Assembly (NCBI GenBank): GCA_965213845.1
Contig: CBDCAI010000004.1
Span: forward strand, 868,001 to 932,000
Source: JBBROS01 sp965213845
GTDB taxonomy: Bacteria > Pseudomonadota > Alphaproteobacteria > Acetobacterales > Acetobacteraceae
Length of the DNA: 64,000 nucleotides
Direction of reading: 5' to 3'
A program made the position numbers and the translations under genes. This document shows, in pieces, positions 34,101 through 42,949 of this stretch. The number at the start of each line of letters is the position of its first letter. Position 1 is the first letter of the stretch. The notes beneath the pieces are model-generated. The model had not been told where the DNA came from and searched no databases. It worked only from the letters and a program-made list of their open reading frames with translations.

Positions 34101-35225
34101 TCACCTGTCCGATTTCGAGATGCGAAGCCGGAGCCATCGTTGCCAGTCGCCGGCGAGCCCCTCCGTCAGATCGACCGTGGTTTCATAAGGGGTGTGCCAT
34201 CGATAGGCGATCTCGTTCCGGTCGAAGGCCCGGGTGACGACGGCGCTGCCCATTCTGCTGCTCAACCGGCCCGCGAGCGCCTCGGCCGTGACGGTCGCGT
34301 TCCGCCACACCATCATGGAGAGGGAGGCGAACGCGGCTTCGTCGCAGGGCTGGCCTTCGGCTCTGTCCAGGCTGAGCGCCTGGCTGCTTTCGATGGGCCG
34401 CTTCGTGAGCAGCTTCGCCATGAAGAAGGTCGGACAGCCATCGTCGGACGGGGTGGGCTCCATGGGCGCGTCGACCATGCCGACCGCGGCTTGTCCCCGG
34501 GCCTGCGGCAAGGCCGGGCCGCTCAGCAGGTCCGTGGTCCGGTCCATCCAGGCGATACCGTCGGCAGACGTGGGAAACGTGGTCGGGGCGGCATAGAAGC
34601 GCGTGAACAGGATGGAGAACATGCCGGTCGCGCGAGGCCCTGCCGGTTCCTCGAGGCGAACGAACACGCCGTCGAGCACCAGCCACAGATAGCTGATCGA
34701 GCCATTGAGGCCGGTGTCGCGATTGATGGCAGGCGGCCCGAACGCCTCCGTGAACCGCTGCACCAGGGCGCCAGGGGTGACGCCCTCGGACTGCCGAAGG
34801 GTCATGCTCAGCTTGCCGAACTGGGCCTGGTCGCAGGCATCGCCCGGCAGGCGGCCGAGTTCGACGCTTTGGCGTACGACGATCGGCGCGGCCGGGTCGC
34901 GTCGGGACCACGTCGTCACGCAATCGGGCGCCGTTTCGGGATCGAGGTCCGGAAACAGCGCCATGGCAACGGGGCCCTTGGCGCTCAGCAGGCGCGAACT
35001 GGTCAAAAGGTCCGCGAGCCCCGTCAGCCAGGCCTGGCCCTGCGCCTCGGACGGCACTGCTGGCGGGCGCAGGGCGAGCCACCCCATGATCACCGAGATC
35101 AGCAGCAATGCGCCTACCGCCAGCCGACGTCGGCGTGGGCCCGGCGCCACGGCTGCCGGGTCCGTTCGTTGAGTGTCGACGTCGATCACGCGGCCCATCC
35201 TCCCGATTGCCTGACACCGCTCCAT
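34101..35225 (-). CDS. Membrane-anchored exported protein of unknown function with an internal repeat
   Basis: About 374 residues, with one N-terminal membrane segment (LAVGALLLISVIMGWLALRP) after a basic RRRR cluster, so the bulk should face the periplasm. The body shows two similar halves. Each has a Cys-containing segment with a D.A.F..LSM pattern (GDACDQAQFGKLSMTLRQSE and GQPCDEAAFASLSMMVWRNA), followed by ALVQRFTEAFGPPAINRDTG or ALAGRLSSRMGSAVVTRAFD. This suggests an internal duplication of roughly 160 residues. I do not recognise the family. The ATG at 35225 or the one at 35198 could be the start. It is the last gene of a minus-strand run with two membrane proteins. Confidence 0.6.
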   Translation of the reverse strand: MERCQAIGRMGRVIDVDTQRTDPAAVAPGPRRRRLAVGALLLISVIMGWLALRPPAVPSEAQGQAWLTGLADLLTSSRLLSAKGPVAMALFPDLDPETAPDCVTTWSRRDPAAPIVVRQSVELGRLPGDACDQAQFGKLSMTLRQSEGVTPGALVQRFTEAFGPPAINRDTGLNGSISYLWLVLDGVFVRLEEPAGPRATGMFSILFTRFYAAPTTFPTSADGIAWMDRTTDLLSGPALPQARGQAAVGMVDAPMEPTPSDDGCPTFFMAKLLTKRPIESSQALSLDRAEGQPCDEAAFASLSMMVWRNATVTAEALAGRLSSRMGSAVVTRAFDRNEIAYRWHTPYETTVDLTEGLAGDWQRWLRLRISKSDR

Positions 35226-35401
35226 TTCACCCGGGATCGTCTGGCCGCAAAGGGGCGCGCAGGCGGCGGTACTGCATGGCCGTGTTCCGCGATCAGCGCA
35301 CGATGCGTGCCGGACCTGGTCTGCACGGCATCGATCCTGAAGGCATGCCGCCCGAACGGCGCGGCGGCCCTGTCGAAAACCGTGAAGCCCGGCGGGACCA
35401 T
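35186..35401 (-). CDS. Possible small protein overlapping the next gene
   Basis: A frame of 71 residues beginning MVPPGFTVFDRAAAPFGRHA and continuing FRIDAVQTRSGTHRALIAEH. Its composition looks more protein-like than the competing frames over 35230-35400. It fills the otherwise empty 210 bases between two same-strand genes and overlaps the start of the downstream gene by about 40 bases. The last 20 residues are low-quality and may be a frame read-through. I do not recognise it, and it may equally be the eroded end of a longer gene. Confidence 0.3.
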   Translation of the reverse strand: MVPPGFTVFDRAAAPFGRHAFRIDAVQTRSGTHRALIAEHGHAVPPPARPFAARRSRVKWSGVRQSGGWAA

Positions 35402-35436
35402 CGGGTGAGGTCCTGCGGGCTGGGGCGTTGTCGCCG

Positions 35437-36060
35437 TCACGTCGGGCGGCGGCGTCTGGGTGGCGGGCGCACCGCATCCTGGATCGCCATCACGACCGGC
35501 CACCGTTCCTGACGCGGCAGGATCGCCGCGATCGCCAGCGGGGCGGCGACCGCGACGAGGCCGAGCCCGAATGTCGCGAACCACACGCCGGCCTCCCATC
35601 CCAGCACGGCGCGGGCCAACAAGGCGAAGGGTCCGGTCCGCGTGTCGCTCATCACGATGACGGTCAGAACGCCGACCGCCACCCAGGCGGCCACGGCATT
35701 GAACCCGAAGGCGCGAATCCGCTCGACGCCCATGCGTTTCACGGCTGGCGGAACGATGGGCCGTGGCGGCCCGAACAGCCGCACGGTCGCGCCGGCCAGG
35801 GCCAGGACGCCCATTCCGCCTGCAGCAAGCCAGAACCTTTCGGTCAGGAACCAGGCCAGGATCAGAACCGAGAGACCATCATGGGCCGGGAACAGCACGA
35901 AGACCTCGACCGATTTCAGCGCGCCGATGAAGGCGGCCGTATAAGCCACGCGCCGGAGCAGGCTCGTGGCTCGATCGAGCCGCTCCCACCGGGCCGGGCC
36001 GGGCGGCAGCGTGCGCCGGGGTTTGGACGCATGGTCCGGCCCGGCTCCCCGCGCGATCAG
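35437..36060 (-). CDS. Membrane protein of unknown function; start codon unclear
   Basis: About 207 residues with four or five membrane segments (VAYTAAFIGALKSVEVFVLF, VLILAWFLTERFWLAAGGMG, FNAVAAWVAVGVLTVIVM and VWFATFGLGLVAVAAPLAIA). No ATG, GTG or TTG lies between the end of the preceding gene and the first membrane segment in this frame. The best candidate is a CTG that overlaps the upstream stop as CTGA, mimicking the ATGA overlaps used elsewhere here. The tail is basic and proline-rich (PPPRRRRP). It was probably co-transcribed with the membrane protein upstream. I assign no function. Confidence 0.5.
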   Translation of the reverse strand: MIARGAGPDHASKPRRTLPPGPARWERLDRATSLLRRVAYTAAFIGALKSVEVFVLFPAHDGLSVLILAWFLTERFWLAAGGMGVLALAGATVRLFGPPRPIVPPAVKRMGVERIRAFGFNAVAAWVAVGVLTVIVMSDTRTGPFALLARAVLGWEAGVWFATFGLGLVAVAAPLAIAAILPRQERWPVVMAIQDAVRPPPRRRRPT

Positions 36061-37040
36061 ACGACCTCTCCGCGATCCCGCCCCGTATCGGCCATGACCT
36101 CCGGCAGCGCTTTCAGAGCCCGGGTGCCGAACCAGATCGCGGCGGCGGCGAGTGGCACCATGAAGCAGCTGAAACCCAGCTTGCCGGACACCGGGACAGG
36201 CAGCGCCCACAGGGCCGGGATCGCCCCGGCGGCGCAGCCCATGCCCAGGCGCCAGCCGCGGCTGAGATCGCGGGCGGCGCCTGGCCGGTGACGCCTCAGG
36301 CGGAACCCGCCGCGAAACACGAAGGCGCCGACACTCAGCACGAGGATGGCGACGACCGCCACCGGCCACACCTCGCCAAAGGGTCCGATCGGCTCGATCT
36401 CGGCGACGATGGCGAAGAACATGCCGTTGATCAGCGCGCCGCTGAACGGCAGCGAGCCTGTCATCAAGGCAAGGGTCGCCGCAGGCGGTAGAGGACGATA
36501 CCCCGGGCGTGGCATTCCCGGCGCGACGTAGGTGATGGGACGCGTTCCGCCCGGCAGGCTGGAGCGAAGCAGCCCGACCAGCCCGGCACCGGACAGGGCG
36601 GTGGTCACACCCAGGATGATCAGCATGGCCATCGGGCTGTCGAGCCGCCTGGCGCCGTCGTCCAACACTCCCTCGCCCAGCCCTGCGGCCGCCCGCGAGA
36701 TCGGTGCCACGAACACGGCCAGCGTCGACAGGCAGGGCGCCAGCAGGAGCACGGCCCCCACCGAGTTCACGGCCCATGGCGAAGACTTTCGCAGGAACCA
36801 GATCCAGACCAGCAAGGGTGCCATCAGCAGCCAAAAAAGGGGGTTGCCGCGCATGCTGCCGCCCGGCGGGACGATGATCACCGTCCACCCGATCAGCATC
36901 GACAACGAGGCGCAGATCGCGCAACCCATCGCCACCGCGGCCGCGCTCTCGCGGTTCAGCCCCTCCATACGCGCCGCCCAGCTTCGATCCTGGGGTGCCG
37001 GCGGCGATGGAGCCGGCCGGAGAGGCCTTCGAGGGGTCAT
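36057..37040 (-). CDS. Multi-pass membrane protein of unknown function
   Basis: A 327-residue protein with seven or eight hydrophobic segments, including AVAMGCAICASLSMLIGWTV, NPLFWLLMAPLLVWIWFL, MAMLIILGVTTALSGAGLVG and VWPVAVVAILVLSVGAFVF. The first 30 residues are proline- and arginine-rich and cytoplasmic in appearance. No family motif is recognised. It heads a minus-strand run with the next membrane protein and the exported protein ending at 34101. It is divergent from the Sel1-repeat gene across a 153-base gap that should hold promoters for both. Confidence 0.6.
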   Translation of the reverse strand: MTPRRPLRPAPSPPAPQDRSWAARMEGLNRESAAAVAMGCAICASLSMLIGWTVIIVPPGGSMRGNPLFWLLMAPLLVWIWFLRKSSPWAVNSVGAVLLLAPCLSTLAVFVAPISRAAAGLGEGVLDDGARRLDSPMAMLIILGVTTALSGAGLVGLLRSSLPGGTRPITYVAPGMPRPGYRPLPPAATLALMTGSLPFSGALINGMFFAIVAEIEPIGPFGEVWPVAVVAILVLSVGAFVFRGGFRLRRHRPGAARDLSRGWRLGMGCAAGAIPALWALPVPVSGKLGFSCFMVPLAAAAIWFGTRALKALPEVMADTGRDRGEVV

Positions 37041-37193
37041 GGGATCCTGGATCCTCCGGATCGGTTTCGACAACAATCCCGCGGAGAATACGACGTAATC
37101 TGAGACTGGCATCAGCTTCCGGCGCATGACACGATCGGGAGGGCCCCGCCGTTCCAGAACCGCCCCATACTGCCAGCTACGGAGCTCTGCACA

Positions 37194-37940
37194 ATGACCC
37201 AGCATCCTGACCAAGCCCGGATTCGGTTCCCGCTGCCGGTGTGGTCGGGTCCCGCCCTGTTGGCTTTTCTGGTCGGGTTCGCCGCCCTGCCGGCCGTGGC
37301 GCAGCCGGCCGGTGCGCCCGAACATGAGTGCGACCGCCTGGCGCAACCGCCGCGGCAGGCCATGGGCCGCCTGCCGGCCTTCGCCGAGGGCGTCGGATAC
37401 GCGAACTTGCGAGCCGGCCCGGCAAGCGCGGCGTGCGCCCGGGCCATGACGGAGGCGCCCACCGAGACACGGTTCGTGGCCTATGCGGCGCGCGCGGCAA
37501 ACAAGGGCGGTGACCCGCGAGAGGCCGCCCGGCTGTATCGCGCCGCCGCCGACAGGGGTAACGCACTGGCCCAGAACAATCTGGGTGCCATGCTCGAAGC
37601 CGGGGAAGGCGCGTTGCCCCGTAACCTGCAGGAGGCTGCGCGGCTTTACCGGTTGGCCGCAGACCAGGGCTTGCCGGGCGGCCAGGCGAATCTCGGGACG
37701 CTCTACACCTCCGGTCGCGGAGGGCTGCCGCGGGATGATCGGGAGGCGGTGCGGCTGTTCCAGTTGGCGGCCGAGCAGGAGGATGCACAGGCCCAGACCG
37801 GGCTGGGCGTGATGTATGCCGAAGGTCGGGGCGGCCTGCCGCGCGACAGCAAGGAGGCGGCACGGATGTGGCGGCTTGCGGCCGACCAGGGGAGCGTGGA
37901 GGCGCGCAACAACCTCCGCAAGATGGGCGTTCGGAACTAG
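37194..37940 (+). CDS. Exported Sel1-repeat protein
   Basis: A 248-residue protein with a signal-like N-terminus (ALLAFLVGFAALPAVAQP) and four Sel1-like repeats from about residue 105 to the end. The repeats follow the pattern A.R.Y..AA.qG...a...LG.ly..G.G.lprd, for example EAARLYRLAADQGLPGGQAN and EAVRLFQLAAEQEDAQAQTG. Sel1 repeats form alpha-solenoid scaffolds for protein binding. Two cysteines before the repeats (ECDRL and SAACARAM) could form a disulphide in the periplasm. GGAG eight bases upstream supports the ATG. Its partner is unknown. Confidence 0.85.
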   Translation: MTQHPDQARIRFPLPVWSGPALLAFLVGFAALPAVAQPAGAPEHECDRLAQPPRQAMGRLPAFAEGVGYANLRAGPASAACARAMTEAPTETRFVAYAARAANKGGDPREAARLYRAAADRGNALAQNNLGAMLEAGEGALPRNLQEAARLYRLAADQGLPGGQANLGTLYTSGRGGLPRDDREAVRLFQLAAEQEDAQAQTGLGVMYAEGRGGLPRDSKEAARMWRLAADQGSVEARNNLRKMGVRN

Positions 37941-38061
37941 GCACCGCCTGCCGGCCAGGCCCCCGGTTCCGTCCATACGGACTGCTCCCTGTTGGTCGAG
38001 TTCCTATGCTGGGGAACGACACGGCATGCGTCTTGGAAGGCGGCGTTTCCCGGCGGGCAGG

Positions 38062-38405
38062 TCACAGGTTCAACACCGCCAAGATGTGCCAGTTGCGCTC
38101 CGTGAACTTGGTCGATCCCAGGGGATTGCTGCCGTTGAGGCGGTCCGAGCCCTCACGCTTGTCGTCGCGGCCGTACTTGCCGGTGAGGAATCCGCCCGCG
38201 AGCGGGCTCCATGGTACAAGGCCCATGCCGCACTCCTGCGCAAGCGGGACGTGCTCGCGCTCCGCGGTGCGTTCGACGAGCGAGTATGCGGCCTGGATCG
38301 CGATCGGACCCGGCAGGCCTCGTTCCGCGGCGAGCACCGCGATCTTCGTCGCGTACCATGCGGGCACGTCCGACAGCGCGTAGTACCGGATTTTGCCGGC
38401 CCGGA
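38062..38405 (-). pseudogene. Aldo/keto reductase internal fragment
   Basis: The frame reads GKIRYYALSDVPAWYATKIA, then YSLVERTAEREHVPLAQECG, and LVPWSPLAGGFLTGKYGRDD. This is a clear match to the middle of AKR proteins and aligns with the intact AKR gene starting at 41140. Both ends are gone: the barrel's first half with the catalytic Asp/Tyr/Lys/His is absent, and the fragment stops just after TERNWHILAVL. It abuts a LysR fragment on the same strand. Confidence 0.8.
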
Positions 38406-38471
38406 CGGCAGCCGTTCGCCCGCCTCCGTCGGCGCGACGCTGCGCGTGGTGCGGGTCAGCAGGCGCACGCC
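38406..38471 (-). pseudogene. LysR regulator HTH-edge fragment
   Basis: Twenty-odd residues, AGVRLLTRTTRSVAPTEAGE, match the segment just after the recognition helix of LysR-type regulators (LGVRLL.RTTRS..PT.AGE.L). The intact LysR at 41236 carries the equivalent VRLLERTTRSLAPTAAGDAL. The fragment switches frame directly into the AKR remnant, marking a deletion junction. Confidence 0.7.
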
Positions 38472-38652
38472 GGCCGAGGAGATGCTCCAGACGCTCTCCG
38501 ACCTCGCGTTATTTCCGTGCTCGATCGAGCAGGTACACGTCACGTCGGTGCCAGACAGCAAGGGATCGGAGATAGACTGAGTGGGCGAGATGTCCGCGGT
38601 GCTGGTCAAGGCTGCGTGTTCGTTGTTCCTGAACGAGAAAACCCCACGACCG

Positions 38653-38953
38653 GTGGTCTTGGACAGCGCGACCGACTACGCCATCATCACCATGGACGCG
38701 AACGGCTGCGTGACGAGCTGGAAAGTGGGTGCCCAGGCCATCATGGGCTATGCCGAGGCCGAGATCCTCGGACGATCCGGGGGACCTGGTCTTCACCGCC
38801 GAGGACCGCGCCAGCGGCCGGTTCACCACCGAGTTACGCCGGGCGGCCGAGATGGGCCGCGCCTGCAACGAGCGTTGGCATTTGCGTCGGGACGGCACCC
38901 GCTTCTGGGCCAGCGGGCTGATGATGCCATTGCTGGACGCAGCAGGGCAGCCG
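38653..38953 (+). pseudogene. PAS-domain fragment with a frameshift
   Basis: The first frame gives VVLDSATDYAIITMDANGCV followed by SWKVGAQAIMGYAEAEILGR, a PAS fold start typical of histidine-kinase sensor domains. The match then continues in the next frame as DPGDLVFTAEDRASGRFTTE and HLRRDGTRFWASGLMMPLLD. One base is gained or lost in the run near 38775-38785 (cgatccggggga). No kinase domain follows, so this is the broken N-terminus of a sensor protein. Confidence 0.75.
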
Positions 38954-39030
38954 CATGTGAATAGGCACGGTCCGGGACCCCTCATCGGCTTCGGGATCCC
39001 TCGCTGAACGCAAGGTGATCTGGGGTCTGA

Positions 39031-39708
39031 CCGAGGGACCCCGGCGCCGACAAGGGTCCCTGGATAGCGCCGTTTCACACCTACAAGAAGCTGCGTGAGG
39101 GCATCCGCCTCGGCGAACTGAAGCCGGGCCAGCGGCTTCGCGAGGTCAGTGTCGCGGAGTGGCTCGCCATGAGCCGCACGCCTGTCCGCGAGGCCCTGCG
39201 GCGCCTCGAGGCCGAGGGCCTGATCGTGCACGAACAACGGCGCGGTCTCGTGATAGCCCAACTCGACCATCAGATGGTGATGGAGCTTTACGCCACCCGC
39301 GAGACTCTCGAGGGAATGGCAGCCCGCATGACGGCACGATACGCGTCGGACGGAGAGGTCGCCTTCCTCCAGCAGATGCTGGATGAGGAAGCTGGCATGC
39401 AGGCCGATCCCGGCGCGCTGCGCGACCACAACGAGACCTTCCACGAGGAGATCTTCAGGTGCTCCCACAACCGCTACCTGCTGCAGGCGGCCGGATCCTT
39501 GCAGAATACGACGCTGCTGCTTGTGAACACGACGTTCGCGCTCGAGGACCGGCCACAATCCGCCCTGCAGGAACACGGGGCCATCGTCGATGCCATCACC
39601 CGGCGCGAGCCGGAGAGGGCTGAAGCCGCAGCCCGGCTCCACATCCAGATTTCGCTTAAGTGCAGGTTGCGCCTCATGGGCGTGGACCGGAAGAGCCGCG
39701 CTTCCTGA
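39031..39708 (+). pseudogene. GntR/FCD regulator with no visible start codon
   Basis: The winged-helix part is nearly whole (YKKLREGIRLGELKPGQRLR then LAMSRTPVREALRRLEAEGL). The FCD domain follows with the metal-binding motif DHNETFHEEIFRCSHNRYL and a C-terminal EHGAIVDAITRREPERAEAA. In-frame sequence is open back to a stop at 39028, but no ATG, GTG or TTG occurs before 39169, which lies inside the helix-turn-helix. Starting there would remove half the DNA-binding domain. The gene therefore seems to have lost its first few codons at a junction with the PAS relic, or uses a rare start. Confidence 0.65.
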
Positions 39709-40021
39709 CGCCGGGTTGCGGCTCGGATGAGGGGCCGTGTCGCGTTCCTGGCTGCACTGCGTGCAGGCTTCCCGCGCCGCCGGTGGTCGCGAATGGGCGC
39801 CGAGCCGGTCCCTGCGCCGGCGCGACAGCTTCGGCACGCACCCCTGCAGCCCGAGGCCGTGTAGCCCATCGATGGTCCATGCCGCCCCGCGCCCAGAACG
39901 GACGCGCCAGGGTGACCGTCGTACTCGGCCGAGGTCGTCTCCGACGCCCCGGGCCGGACCGGTCGGGGCATCATAACGGCCCGGTCGGTGCCGTCCAAGC
40001 CGGTGCGGCCATCCTGCCGTG
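39709..40021. other. Intergenic stretch, nothing recognised
   Basis: About 310 bases between the GntR gene and the convergent AKR gene. Open frames on both strands show no family motif, and I see no hairpin-plus-T-run terminator. It may be further decayed coding sequence. Confidence 0.4.
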
Positions 40022-41140
40022 TCATGGCCGCTCGTGCCACCCCCGGACATCCGCGCCGCCAAACACCACATGGTTGCGGATTGGCGGTCGGAACAGGCCG
40101 TAGAGGAAGGCCTGGTTGCCGTCGCTGGCGGCATCGAGCGCCGCTGTCTGTTCGGGCGGGAGGACCAGGCCGAGCGCCGCGGCGTTCTCCGTCACCTGCC
40201 CGGCACGGCTCACTCCCATCAAGGTCGAGGCGACCCCCGGCCGGCCCAGCACCCAGGACAGGGCGACACGCGCCGGCGTTGCGTCCATCTGCGCGGCGAC
40301 CCGCTTCAACACATCGACGATTCCCCAATTGCGCTCCGTGAACAGCGCGTCGCCGAACGGGTTGTCCCCGTCCAGGCGCTTGTCGTCCGCCGCCCGCGGC
40401 GCGTGCCCCCCGCCGCCTTCGTTCGGAACCCCGCCCCGACGCGCCGGGGCGGCCTCGACGGCGCCACGGTCATACTTGCCCGTCAGCAGCCCGTAGGCGA
40501 GCGGGCTCCATGGCACCATGCCCATCCCGAACGCGCGCGACATCGGGACATGCTCGCTTTCGACGCCACGCTCCACCAACGAATAGAAATATTGCAGGCC
40601 GACAGGAGCAGGCTGCCCGTGGAGCCGGGCCAGGGTCGCAACCTCCGCCACATACCAGGCGGGCGTGTTGGAGAAGCCCCAGTAGCGGACCTTCCCGGCC
40701 TGCACGAGCCCCGCCATGGTCTGCAGCAGTTCGCCCGCCGGCGTGACGCCGTCCCAGATGTGGATCCAATACATGTCGACGAAATCGGTCTGCAGCCGCT
40801 CCAGCGAGGCGTCGAGGGCGGCACGGACGTGGCGCGCCCCGTTGCCCCCTTTGTGCACCCCCTCCCCGGCTGAGAAGCCGGATTTGGTGGCGAGTACCAG
40901 CCTGTCGCGCAGTCGCCGCTCGGACACGAAGGCGCCCACCATCTCCTCCGAACGGCCACCCGCATACACGTCAGCCGTGTCGATGAAGTTGCCGCCGAGT
41001 TCGGTGTAGCGGTCGAACACGGCGCGGCTGCCCGCCTCGTCCAACCCCCAGCGGGGCGTGCCGAACGTCATCGTTCCCAGCGCGAGAGGGCTGACGATCA
41101 AGCCCGACGCGCCGAGCGTGCGGTAGGTGGTGAAATCCAT
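40022..41140 (-). CDS. Aldo/keto reductase
   Basis: A 372-residue NADPH-dependent aldo/keto reductase, longer than the usual 320-330. The catalytic tetrad is visible: Asp and Tyr in NFIDTADVYAGGRSEEM, Lys in LVLATKSGFS, and His in YWIHIWDGVTP. The cofactor region near the C-terminus reads VASTLMGVSRAGQVTENAAA. A Gly-rich insert (ARRGGVPNEGGGGHAPRAA) sits in a loop around residue 245. It reduces carbonyls to alcohols in the cytoplasm; the substrate is unknown. The gene is divergent from a LysR gene 95 bases away, the usual arrangement for a regulator and its target. Confidence 0.92.
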   Translation of the reverse strand: MDFTTYRTLGASGLIVSPLALGTMTFGTPRWGLDEAGSRAVFDRYTELGGNFIDTADVYAGGRSEEMVGAFVSERRLRDRLVLATKSGFSAGEGVHKGGNGARHVRAALDASLERLQTDFVDMYWIHIWDGVTPAGELLQTMAGLVQAGKVRYWGFSNTPAWYVAEVATLARLHGQPAPVGLQYFYSLVERGVESEHVPMSRAFGMGMVPWSPLAYGLLTGKYDRGAVEAAPARRGGVPNEGGGGHAPRAADDKRLDGDNPFGDALFTERNWGIVDVLKRVAAQMDATPARVALSWVLGRPGVASTLMGVSRAGQVTENAAALGLVLPPEQTAALDAASDGNQAFLYGLFRPPIRNHVVFGGADVRGWHERP

Positions 41141-41235
41141 GGATCATGTCCTGTCTTGATGCAGCCAAGGTGGACCCGCCGCCCCGCCAGGATTAGACGA
41201 TCCCGGCAGCATGGGTTGCTGAAGGAAATTCAGGA

Positions 41236-42123
41236 ATGGATCGTGACCTCTGGTCCAGCCTTGCGGTATTCGCGGCCATCGTCGAGGCGGGCAGCTTCGC
41301 CCGGGCTGCCGTCAGGCTGGGCTTGTCGGCTTCCGCCCTGAGCCACGCGATGCGATCCCTGGAGGCGAGGCTGGGCGTCCGGCTGCTGGAACGGACGACG
41401 CGCTCGCTGGCGCCGACCGCCGCCGGCGACGCGCTGCTGCTGCGGCTGCGTCCGGCCATGGACATGGTCGAGGATGCGCTCGGCTTGCTCGAGCAAGGGC
41501 GGCAGCGGCCCGCGGGCCGGATCAGGGTCAGTGCGCATCGGTCGGCGGCGGTTCACGTCGTGCTGCCGCGCCTGCCGGCGTTCGCCGCGGAATACCCCGA
41601 CGTGACGGTGGAACTCGTCGTCCAGGACGACCTGGTGGACATCGTGGCCGAGCGTTTCGACTGCGGGGTGAGGCACGAGGGCGGCCTGCAGCAGGACATG
41701 GTTTCGGTCCGCATCAGCGGCCCGGTGCCGCTCGCCTTCGTGGCGGCCCCGGCCTACCTGCGCGGGCGGCGCGCCCCTGCGGGACCTGCTGACCTCGAGG
41801 CGCATCGCTGCCTGTGTTACCGCTACACATCCTCGGGCACGATACATCGCTGGGAGTTCGAACACGACGGGAGGCCATCCCACCATGCCGTTCGCCAGGC
41901 TTTCGTCACCAACGACGTCGACGTGCTGCGCGATGCGGCGGTGGCGGGCATGGGCATCGCCTGCCTGCCGCATCCCCACGTGGAGCAGCATCTGACGGCC
42001 GGAACGCTGGTGGCGCTGATGCCGGGCTGGGCGCCCACCCTGCTGCCGAACCACCTGTATTATCCAAGCCGCCGACAGCCGAGCGCAGCGTTCCGCGCGT
42101 TCGTCGAAGCCCTTTCGTCGTGA
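41236..42123 (+). CDS. LysR-type transcriptional regulator
   Basis: A 295-residue LysR regulator. The N-terminal winged helix holds GSFARAAVRLGLSASALSHA and LGVRLLERTTRSLAPTAAGD, followed by the linker helix and a periplasmic-binding-protein-like effector domain starting near GRIRVSAHRSAAVHVVLPRL. An AGGA-like site lies just before the ATG. Divergent placement next to the AKR gene suggests that it controls that gene from the shared 95-base gap. The effector is unknown. Confidence 0.92.
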   Translation: MDRDLWSSLAVFAAIVEAGSFARAAVRLGLSASALSHAMRSLEARLGVRLLERTTRSLAPTAAGDALLLRLRPAMDMVEDALGLLEQGRQRPAGRIRVSAHRSAAVHVVLPRLPAFAAEYPDVTVELVVQDDLVDIVAERFDCGVRHEGGLQQDMVSVRISGPVPLAFVAAPAYLRGRRAPAGPADLEAHRCLCYRYTSSGTIHRWEFEHDGRPSHHAVRQAFVTNDVDVLRDAAVAGMGIACLPHPHVEQHLTAGTLVALMPGWAPTLLPNHLYYPSRRQPSAAFRAFVEALSS

Positions 42124-42326
42124 GACGAACCGACGACGCTTGCGACAGAGCGGCGGCGTCTGTGGCCATAGCTGCCGGCTGGAGATGGTCGTTGTGGCTT
42201 TCGATGACCGTCGAATCCGGTCCGGCAGGTTTCGATAGGTGGCCCGGAGTTAGCTGCCCTTCGCGACATTTCCGAAGACGATCGTGAATCGAGAGAGCGG
42301 CATTTTCAGGAAAGGCGGGCCTGTAG

Positions 42327-42569
42327 ATCGGCAAGAAGCCAGCTGCCCGCGCGGCCAAGCGGGCGATCGCGCATGTACGCACCGAAGGCTCGCCGATCGC
42401 CGACCGGAATATCGCAACCCAGTATCTCCGGCTGATTCTGGGCGTCATCGGCATCACCGACGTGACCTTCATCGCCGCAGGCAATGCCAAGGCGGCCGAT
42501 ATGGGGCAGATCGGTCGCGATGAATTCCTCGACAAGTTTCAGGGCGAGATCACGGCCGAAGCCGCCTGA
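42327..42569 (+). pseudogene. FMN-dependent azoreductase (AzoR-like) C-terminal fragment
   Basis: The frame ending at 42569 encodes QYLRLILGVIGITDVTFIAA, GNAKAADMGQIGRDEFLDKF and QGEITAEAA. This fits the last 60 residues of FMN-dependent NADH-azoreductases (yLr..lGfiGitdv.fi.a). Nothing resembling the flavodoxin-like N-terminal part is found upstream, so the gene is truncated. The 5' limit given is approximate. Confidence 0.7.
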
Positions 42570-42733
42570 GCAACATCGGGGCGATACACATTGCGCCTGC
42601 GGCCCCGATGTCGATCGCCCACCCCCATGTCCTATGGAAAGGGAATCGCCGGACGCGACCCGCGGCGCCTGTCGCGTTCAGGTACGGGCCGCCAACATCC
42701 AGGGCCGGCCCGGATGGTCGGATTGGCGCAGGT

Positions 42734-42910
42734 CTACGCCGCCAGCGGGGTCACGGTTTTTGCGAACAGCCCGATGTTCGCGTCTCCCCAGCCTTTCAGC
42801 GACAGGAGGACCGGCTCCAGGCTGCGGCCGAGGGGTGAGAGGCTGTACTCCACCTTGGGCGGCACCTCGGCATAGCGGTCACCGATGCCGGCGGCGACGT
42901 GACGGCGTTC
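42734..42910 (-). pseudogene. HxlR-type regulator C-terminal fragment
   Basis: The minus-strand frame reads YAEVPPKVEYSLSPLGRSLE, PVLLSLKGWGDANIG and LFAKTVTPLAA before the stop. This is the characteristic wing and last helix of HxlR-family regulators (vPprVeYsLT.lG.sL.pvl..l..Wg). The recognition-helix half of the domain is missing and the adjacent sequence belongs to a different family. Confidence 0.75.
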
Positions 42911-42949
42911 CAGCGCCCTTCCGGTCCGAACGATCCGCTTTGCGGAAGC

